Part shown: positions 56,553 through 64,000 of the stretch, piece after piece
Numbering within the stretch: the first letter of the stretch is position 1
Layout of the letters: every line of letters starts with the position of its first letter
Assembly (NCBI GenBank): GCA_029204045.2
Contig: CM055066.1
Coordinates: forward strand, 23,292,120 to 23,356,119
Origin: Tillandsia leiboldiana
Taxonomy: Eukaryota; Streptophyta; Magnoliopsida; Poales; Bromeliaceae
DNA length: 64,000 nt
Direction of reading: 5' to 3'
Notes under the pieces: model-generated
Database searches by the model: none
Told to the model about the DNA's origin: nothing
What the model saw: the letters and a program-made list of their open reading frames with translations, nothing else
Made by a program: the position numbers and the translations under genes

Positions 56553-59500
56553 TGTCACGCCCCGGGGTCGAAACTGCGACCCGGGCTCGCCAACAGATCC
56601 GCCGTCTGTACGGAAACTGCCGTACAGACGAAGCGTCTAACCTGCAGAAAGAATCAACTACAGTATACAGATATCAGAGCGGAAAGTAAACTACTAAAAA
56701 CTGAAAACCAAACACTGTACAACTGAAAATAATACAATATCCATCTCCCAAATACGATCGTATACAAAGTCCTCTGATACAAAACTCAAAAGGGAGGTAT
56801 CTCCAATAAATACATCAGTGTACAGACTCTCGATACAAGAATATCCTCACTACATCAGTCTCTCAAACTGTAAAATAAAGTACAACTCTATACCTCACAA
56901 CAAAGGTCTCTCAACAGAGGAAAAAGAAGTAAACTAATCTACTGAAGCTCTCCTCTGAAGGGGTACCGCTACACTCCAATGAAGGGTAGGGAACTAGCTC
57001 GCGACTCCCTCGCCTCGGTCAGAAGGATCAGCAACTGGAGCCACAGGAACAGGAGAAGAAGTTCCGGGGAAAAAGACACCACGACGGGTGTGAGAACTAC
57101 TTCCCACAGTAGTTCTCAGTGGGTGCCGTCAACAAGCCCAACGGTCTGCCCGCCAAGTCTACTAGAGGTAAAAGATAACAGTGCAATGAAATCTGAAAAA
57201 GAAAAGCTGGAGCTACTCTACAGCTGCCATACCTCTATCTAAATACTCAAAAAGTGGAACAGATGAAAGTAAAAGAGACCACTCGCACCCAAGGTGCTCA
57301 ATAGACCCAATCGAACTGACTGCCTCATAGGGTCCAGTCAAGCCTGCGCCTGTCGACTAGGAACGCGCCTGCCCACTACCACACATCCCCATGAGGACGG
57401 GATTTACGTGGGGCGTCCTGCCCGACTAACTCACCCCTCGCGCAAAACTGCCTCAACAGGCCCATCGTATCCTCAGTGGCATCTCAGGGACGCGACTCTA
57501 ACTGAGGAAAACGGCGCGGCATAGAGTATCACAAATTGGCATAAGCAGGCTAGTCAAAAACCACGCTCACTCCCAGAACGGTAGGACTCAAGATCCCCAA
57601 ATATCTCGCACAACAGTCGGAGCACTCTCTACGACTCAGCTGATCAGCTCACACGGAACACGAGACACTAGCCTCTCCAACAGCTCGCAGCACAAGGCAC
57701 ACTGGCTGGAGGTACTCCACAGCCAGGAACGACCCACAACTCAAGCTAACAATACTGGTCGGACAACACTCAACGACCTGGGATCACCGTTAACCCCAAC
57801 GGTTCCCAACAACACTGGCCGGAAGATACTCGACGGCCCGGGACTACCGCCTGCTCAACGGCTCCCTCCCACGACAGTGCAACAGGGATACTAGACCTCC
57901 CGGGACTACCGTTTACCCAAACGGCTCCCGGCACAGATAAGCAACCCGCTATAACTACCAGACTCCACTCTGCTCCCAAGCACGAGTGCAAATGCATCCC
58001 ACACTAAAGAAAATCCCGACCTCTCGGCCCACTACCCGGGCGAGGAAAACACTATGTCCGGGGATAGCAAAACAGTGTGGGTGTCTAAACATAATTAACC
58101 CTAGCCCAAGTGAGGGTTTTCTACTGGTCTGGTTACACATGCAACATATGACGGGGGTGCTAGGTCAAGTTCCAAGATAGCTGTATTAACAGATGATAAA
58201 GAGGAATAACCATTCCAACAATCTAGCATGCTACACAAAGAAATAAACTACCATGCATAGTCCTACATCAACAGAATTAATATACAGTCCATAAAACTTG
58301 GAGATAAGGCCACCCACCTCGATTTGCCACCAATTGCTCGTAGACACTTGCAATTGGCCTCTACGCGATCCGCACGCAAAACGATGTCAGCTGCCGAAGT
58401 CCGCATGCAAAACGGAGCACGGTGCCGGAATCCGCACGCCAAACGGGGTCCGCACGCAAAATGGTGCACGGTGCCAGGATCCGCACGCAAAACGGTGCAC
58501 GGTGCCAGGATTCGCACGCAAAACGGAGTCCGCACGCAAAAAGGTGCACGGTGCCGAAGTCCGCACGCAAAATGATGCACGGTGCCAGGATCCGCACGCA
58601 AAACGGAGTCCGCACGCAAAAAGGTGCACGGTGCCGGAGTCCGCACGCAAAACGGTGCACGGTGCCAGGATCCGCACGCCAAACGGAGTCCGCACGCAAA
58701 ACGGTGCACGGTGCCCGAGTCCGCACGCAAAACGGTGCACGGTGCCAGGATCCGCACGCCAAACGGAGTTCGCACGCAAAACGGTCCACGGTGCCAGGAT
58801 CCGCACACAAAACGGAGTCCGCACGCAAAACGATGCACGACGCCCAACACAGAAAAGAGCAAGAGGGTCAATAACAGTCTAAAAGAACGCTCCAAAAATT
58901 GTACAAAAATACAGAAAAACCAACATACGGGACCTACCCGTTTGCACCGCCGTCGCCGAAACGCTCCGCCGGGCGACCTCGCACGCAAAACGAGGTACAC
59001 GATGCGCCGCCGTACCTCACGTAACCTCCTCCCTCACTCCCTCTCGGTCTCGGGTGCAGAAGAAAGAAAGAAAAGGAGAAGATGGCAGTGCGGGGAGGAG
59101 GAAGAAGAAGAAGAAAAAGGGGGAGAAAGAGGGTGGTCCACGGTGCCGGTGCACGGAGACGGTCCACCGCGCCAACCAACCAGGAAGGCCCAAACCCCGG
59201 TCCACAAGGCTGGGCGCGTGCGCCGGGTCCACGCACGCTCCCAGCGCGCCACGTGGCGCGTGGTAACGCGCCCGCCACACGGGCGCGTTACACCGCGCGC
59301 CCCCCCCCCCCAGGCGCGGGACACGCGCCTTCCACACCGGGCGCGCGTGCCCCCGCGCCCGCGCGGGCGCGAGTGGGAGCCCGCCACGTGGCGGGCTCCC
59401 CGCGTTCCGTGCCGGAGCGCGGTTCCCAGCGCGCGCCAGCGCGCCTTTTGCGCGCCTCGGGGAGCATGCCGCCGCGCCACCTCGGGATCCGCGCCGCGCC

Positions 59501-60065
59501 TCGCCTCGGTTTACGTGCCACCTCGCCTCGAAAAACGCGCATGCCTACCGGACTCCAAAACCAACAAATAAATAGTCCATTCCTAGCGATTTCGCGCGCT
59601 GAATCCAAAAACGATGTCCATTTTCCCAAATTCTCATCCGAAAATTGCGGAGTGCCCCCGGATAGCCCACTTGATCCGATTTTCCACGCCGGGTCCAAAT
59701 CTGAAGTCCGATTTGCCAAAATACAACTCTAAAAATTCCCGATGGCAGCCGGAGAGGTAACATTAATCCAGAATTTGCCCGGAGTCCAATTTTGACATCT
59801 GAATCGCGCGAAATCACTTCCAAACACCCGACGGGTCCCCCAAATTCCCACGGGGTCTCCTTATAAGCCCGTAGTCCAACACTTGTGTCCAAAATGCGCG
59901 CAAACACCACCGACACATCACGCATGCCTCCAGTGATGCAACTAAATCCCAAATTGCATCACAAATCCATTTCTTGGGCCCGACACGCGCACAAACACCC
60001 CCAACGGCCACTAAAAGCTGCCCAACAACCAGCAACTCCTACGCGGGGAATTCCGGGACCTCACA
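56553..60065 (-). repeat. Element C 5' LTR
   Basis: 3513 bp, colinear with 49442-52918 including all hairpins, the CACGCAAAACGG array (58370-58840) and the G-box palindrome (59375-59400). Differences are scattered substitutions and small indels. Confidence 0.85.
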
Positions 60066-60902
60066 GTGCACCCGCCGGTCCACCGCACCCATGCGGGTGC
60101 ACCCGGTCCAGGCAGCGAATGGCGGGGCCACGTGGCCGCGCCTCTGCGCCCCACGCGGCCGCGCAGTCCGCGCGCCACACGGGCGCGTGACACCGCGCTG
60201 CCCACAGGCGCGGGACACGCGCCCGTGACACGGGCGCACACCCCCGCGCCCGCGCGGGCGCCAACAGGGGTCCGCCACCTGGCGGCCCCCACGTGGCCCG
60301 CGCAGGAGGCGCGCCTCCCTGCGCACCTGACGCGCCTGCTGCGCGTACCTCGAGCCCTGTGCCGCACCTCAGGATCCGCGCCGCTTCAGGATCCGTGCCA
60401 CGTCGCCTCGGTTTGCGTGCCGCGTTGTCTCGAAAAATGCGCACGCCTACCGGGCTCCAAATCCAACAAATAAATAGTCCATTCTTAGCGATTTCGCGCG
60501 CTGAGTCCAAAAACGATGTCCGTTTCTCCAAATTCTTGTCCAAACATTTGTCGAATGCCCCCGGGTAGCCCACTGATCCGGTTTTCTGCACCGGGTCCAA
60601 TTCTGAAGAGCGATTTGTCGAATTTCAACTCTAAAATTCCCCGGAGGCGCCCGGAGAGGCAATCTCAATCCAAACTGCGCCCGGGGTCCAAATTTGACAT
60701 CCACGACACGCGAAATCACTTTTGAACACTCGACGGGTCCTCCAGTGACCCACGCGATCTCTTTTTAAGCCCGGCTTCCAATGCTTGTGCCCAAGTTGCA
60801 CCACAGTTCCATTTCTTGGGCCCAACACGCGTCCAATCATGGCCAAGGCCACCGAAAGCTGTCGAACAACCAGCAAACCCTACGCTGGGAATTCCGGGAC
60901 CC
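60066..60902 (-). repeat. C-type LTR end (right part of B's chimeric 5' LTR)
   Basis: Continues the LTR interrupted by C. It is similar to C's LTR (59150-60065) but clearly diverged, and stops at GGGAATTCCGGGACC, just short of the expected TCACA end. Confidence 0.6.
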
Positions 60903-61233
60903 TTTTTGATTTGCCAAAGTCCCACTGAATTTGAATTCGCTGGCGGAGCCCGTTCTCTCAATCCGGGTGTCCGATCAACGCGAAACTTTTACTGTGGCCT
61001 TAAAACACATTTACGGAGCTCCCGTAATTTTCTCGGAATTTTCCGAGACTGTGAATTTTCCACTTACAATCTGGGCCCACTTTCTCACATAAGATTCTAG
61101 ATATCTTATTTTAATCCCGATTCGGGCCCAATTCATTTCCAGGTCACCCTGTACTTTTCTAACTCAATAAAAATAGTATTTCATACCATTTTTATTTACA
61201 TTTTGTTTATATACCAAGTTCCGGTTCACTACA
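60903..61233 (-). repeat. Solo LTR E, right end
   Basis: AT-rich, ending CCGGTTCACTACA before the TSD TACTC. No gene. Confidence 0.55.
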
Positions 61234-61238
61234 TACTC

Positions 61239-62480
61239 GCACCATACTATAATTGCCGGAGTAGAACTCCAACAAAAGGTCCTTGATAATACCTGAACCT
61301 GCCTGTGCTCAAGTCATAACGAACCCTCATCATCGTCTATCCAAGACGTGGTACTAGGTCAAACAGACCCCTTGATCCATCAGATCCTGCGACAGTGCCA
61401 TCAGCTCTCTCAGCTCCACAGGCGATATCCAATGAGGTGCTGTCGAGGGTGACGCGGTCCCTCGAACCACTCAAACGCAATCTCTATCTCCCTAACCGGC
61501 GGCATTGACAACAGCTCAGGTGGAATCACACTCGGGATCTCGTGGGCAACCGAGATATCCTTGAGTCCCGGTGCCGCCGTAAGCACCTCTCATACTGTCG
61601 CTATAACCTGCGTGCTCTAATAATCTCAACAAGCAAGCCTCATCTTGTCCGCTTTGCCGAAGGTCCAAGTCCTCTCTCGCCGCAGTCAAACATTCTGTGG
61701 CATTGTGCCAATCAATCTCAAGCACATGGTCCAAATACCGAGCTGCCACAATTACCAATAAATCTGTCGGTAACTCGCAGCCTCAGCTGCACTGGATATG
61801 ATCCAAAAGCCTCTTCCACATGTACAACAACAACAGAAACCTGTACCTCCAGTGCACATGGTAACAAATCTGCCTCTAGTCCATGCAGGAAAACAACATG
61901 CTCAAACTCCGACTGCTGTGATGAAATCACACCTGCGACAACTTAATCCACTACTGTGGTGCCCTCCAACCGGGCGGCACAGATTCATCCGCACGATGCA
62001 AAGGGTTGTCGCTCAATCAATAAAGAAAATCAGAACTATCCACATAGGGAGCACGACCTCTGTCTTTGTTCCTACTAAGGTGACGAACAAGGTCCTCCGC
62101 AGATAACAAATCCCCGCTACCGCTGCGCCACTCTGATATAAATACCTATGCTGCCATCGGGGTCCACCCGACCTCTGATATCTCGGGAACTCGTTATCCA
62201 GGAAAAATAAATCGGAATGCCCCTGCCGGCCGATCTGTCCTCCATCACCCGGCGCCAAGCGCCAAAATCCAGAACTCGCCTCTGGCGGCAGATCCCTATC
62301 CAAAGGAACTGCAACGCTACGCTCCAAACACAACACCTACTCCAACGAGGCGTCCAAAACCTATAACGGAGGGACTGAATAAACTGAAAGGTATCCTGGC
62401 GCAATCCACTCCCAGTCTCACACATCCTATGCGCCTCGCCTCTCGAAACCTGGAGCGCGTAGTTCAACAACTGCATAAAC
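61239..62480 (-). pseudogene. Decayed RT start, protease and gag of element D
   Basis: About 61370-61600 matches B's RT N-terminal and protease-RT linker DNA in blocks (for example ATCCATCAGATC, GAGTCCCGGTG). About 61718-61930 resembles the protease region after the active site (LHGLE and PVQL-type blocks). 61970-62480 occupies the gag position with only faint likeness. No functional frame remains. Confidence 0.5.
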
Positions 62481-62955
62481 TCTCTAGCACAGGGAGGCTC
62501 TTAATTGATCACTCCATCACTACCAACCACAACTCTGCCGCTGATATACCTCAGACAATCCTGTCATCCGGGTCGGGAGTTCTCTGACCTCAATCTAGGT
62601 ATCCGGCCCAAAACCAACCGCTCGAGCTCAATCACTATGACAAGATGCCCACGGGTCGAAACCCAGCGTCGGGGAGACACCGCTCTCCACGACGGAACCA
62701 CAAACATCACACAAAAGCCACTCGACCCAATCCAGCGAAAGTCTAAAGCATGTTACCCGTTCCACAGCATTATGTTGTCTGCAGCCAACATAATTACTTA
62801 GGAGAATAAACATGCCAGTCACTCCTCCTGTCCCTTGGGAGAGGTATAAAACTCAATCAGGACTCTCACTAAATGTCACGACTCTCACGAAGTCAACCAA
62901 GGGTCAAACCATAAGCCTAGGGTTTCTAAGTCCCAACCGACCTATCCCTAAACTC
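62481..62955 (-). other. Leader region of element D
   Basis: Contains the perfect hairpin ATTATGTTG/CAACATAAT (62769-62777, 62786-62794) with palindromic CTGCAG in the loop, 162 nt from the primer site, and further text shared with B and C (GCCTAGGGTTTCTAAGTCC). Confidence 0.55.
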
Positions 62956-62967
62956 TCATACCACTCT
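62956..62967 (-). other. Mutated primer-binding site of element D
   Basis: Plus-strand ACTCTCATACCA where B and C have GCTCTGATACCA: two changes from the initiator-Met complement. Confidence 0.6.
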
Positions 62968-62971
62968 AATC

Positions 62972-64000
62972 TTTCACGCCCCGGGGTCGAAACTGCGACC
63001 CGGGCTCGCCAACAGATCCGCCACCTATGCCAACCTGCATAGGCGAAGCGTCCTTCCTGCAAGAAAAGTACTACAGCTAAGCAAAATATCAGAGCTATAA
63101 ATAAAAGATCTGCTGTATAACAAAAAATCAATCACTGTACAACTGGAAATAATACAATAAGTCTGTCTCCCAAAAATGATAATCATACAATATCCTCATG
63201 TACAAGCTCTGGACTCAACCGGGAGGTAACTCCAATAAATACAACGGTGTACAGTCTCACGGTACATAATGTCCTCGCTACATCAGTCTCTCAAAAGAGA
63301 AAAAAGTAAAACAACTAATCTGCTGTAGATCTCCTCTGAAGGGGTACCGCTACTCTCCAACGACGGGTAGGGATCTATCTCGCAACTCTCTCGCCTCGAT
63401 CAACAATCGCAGAATCAGCAACATCCGCTAGGACTCTGCAAAACAGAGGAGAGGAAAGAAAATGAGGGGGAAAACCCCCAGAGGGTGTGAGAACTACACC
63501 AAAAAGGGAGTTCTCAGTGGGTACCACCGCCAGACCCGACGGTCTGCCCACTAAGTCCTCAAAATACAAAAGCTAACCAAAACCGTAAAGACTGAAAAAG
63601 AAGGAAGCTGGAGACTCTCAACAGCTATCCAGCCTCTATGCCTGTTGAGCCTGCCTATGCTTGCCGTGCCTGCCTATGCCTGCCTATGCCTGCCATGCCT
63701 GCCATGCCTGCCTATGCCTACCATGCCTGCCATGCCTGCCTATGCCTGCTTATGCCTGCTATGCCTGCCATGCATGCCTGCGCCTGCCTATGCCTGCCAT
63801 GCCTGCCTATGCCTGCTATGCCTGCCATGCCTGGCTGTGCCTGCCTATGCCTGCCATGCCTGCCTATGCCTGCCATGCCTGCCATGCCTGCCATGCCAGC
63901 CTATGCCTGCCTATGCCTGCTATGCCTGCCATGCCTGCCTGTGCCTGCTTATGCCTGCCATGCCTGCCATGCCTGCCTATGCCTGCCATGCCTGCCATGC
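62972..64000 (-). repeat. Element D right (5') LTR, cut by the window end
   Basis: Matches 20054-21100 closely. Its first bases read TTTCACGCC instead of TGTCACGCC, so the terminal dinucleotide is mutated. It includes the 63024-63043 and 63488-63516 hairpins. Confidence 0.75.
63640..64000 (-). repeat. TGCCTGCCTATGCC minisatellite in D right LTR
   Basis: Same module set as 20720-21108 in a different order and number, continuing to the window edge. Confidence 0.85.

Larger units (their letters stand above)
49442..60065 (-). mobile_element. Element C: non-autonomous Gypsy element with gag and pol replaced by minisatellites
   Basis: Two LTRs (49442-52918 and 56553-60065), polypurine tract 52919-52930, primer site 56533-56544 and a conserved leader, but only about 3.6 kb inside, where B has about 5.1 kb. 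Only broken gag, protease and pol-end pieces remain, and two minisatellites fill much of the rest. Flanking 5-mers are GTGCT (49437-49441) and GTGCA (60066-60070), a TSD with one mismatch. The LTRs are about 98-99% alike by eye, so the element moved recently although it cannot make its own proteins. Confidence 0.8.
35137..60902 (-). mobile_element. Element B: Gypsy chromovirus (Tekay/Del-like) with H and C inserted
   Basis: Minus-strand element with 3' LTR at left (35137-42117, holding H), polypurine tract, gag-pol, leader, primer site, and 5' LTR at right (from 47254, holding C). The 5' LTR stops matching the 3' LTR after 48893 and continues as C-type LTR text to about 60902, so the right end is recombinant and no matching TSD is found. 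Of all elements here it has the longest single gag-pol frame, but two TAG codons and other lesions make it defective. Confidence 0.75.
22880..61233 (-). mobile_element. Solo LTR E, split by F/G and B/C/H
   Basis: Minus-strand ends TGTAGTGAACCGG (right, 61233) and GGGTCGTGACA (left, 22880), with perfect TSD TACTC at 22875-22879 and 61234-61238. E's own sequence is about 22880-23484, 33298-35136 and 60903-61233, roughly 2.8 kb, with no primer site or coding region, so it reads as a solo LTR. Confidence 0.7.
20054..64000 (-). mobile_element. Element D: degenerate Gypsy element, interrupted, runs off the right edge
   Basis: The left (3') LTR starts at 20054 and the right (5') LTR starts near 62972 and is cut by the window end. 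The internal part carries decayed pol (21734-22879, 61239-61700), protease and gag shreds, and a leader with a primer site. E and everything in it are inserted at 22880-61233 with TSD TACTC, inside D's RT remnant. The LTRs agree closely over the first 700 bases (perhaps 1-2% different) although the coding region is ruined, so D probably inserted as a non-autonomous element. Confidence 0.7.

Noticed and set aside
61192..61200. Right end of B at TTTACA followed by TTTTG
   Set aside because: The 5-mer differs from B's left flank TTTTC and the sequence before it is not B- or C-type LTR; it belongs to E's end.

Overview
This 64 kb window is plant nuclear repeat DNA made almost entirely of nested LTR retrotransposons. 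I see no host gene, rRNA or tRNA. Ty3/Gypsy chromoviruses (Tekay/Del-like: integrase with a C-terminal chromodomain, initiator-Met tRNA primer site, LTRs of about 3-5 kb) and a Sirevirus-type Ty1/Copia fragment point to a flowering plant with a large genome. I cannot name the species.

Layout, from target-site duplications (TSDs) and LTR ends read by eye. (1) 1-520: unassigned LTR-like DNA. (2) 521-5245: truncated minus-strand Sirevirus with its 3' LTR and a broken env-like ORF. (3) 5246-20042: plus-strand solo LTR J (TSD GAGAG), into which full-length plus-strand element A (6911-17809, TSD CCTTG) has inserted. (4) 20054 to beyond 64000: minus-strand element D, whose decayed pol is split by E (22880-61233, TSD TACTC). 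E contains F (23485-33292, TSD ACAAT), which contains G (24295-28724, TSD CACTT). E also contains B (35137-60902). B holds solo LTR H (37722-41639, plus strand) in its 3' LTR and element C (49442-60065) in its 5' LTR. Nesting is four layers deep in places.

Coding content: A has gag and pol, separated by a one-base frameshift in the protease active-site codon region. B has one gag-pol reading frame interrupted by two TAG codons, with further lesions in the protease and zinc knuckle. C and D keep only shreds of gag, protease and pol, yet their paired LTRs are nearly alike. This suggests they moved as non-autonomous elements using proteins from a relative such as B.

The most interesting signals are non-coding. 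B, C and D share a leader hairpin about 160 nt after the primer site, with a palindromic loop in B and D that resembles a retroviral dimer-initiation hairpin. Otherwise divergent LTRs share stem-loops whose stems co-vary, plus a possible splice donor/acceptor pair. All of this was read by eye and needs alignment and folding to confirm.
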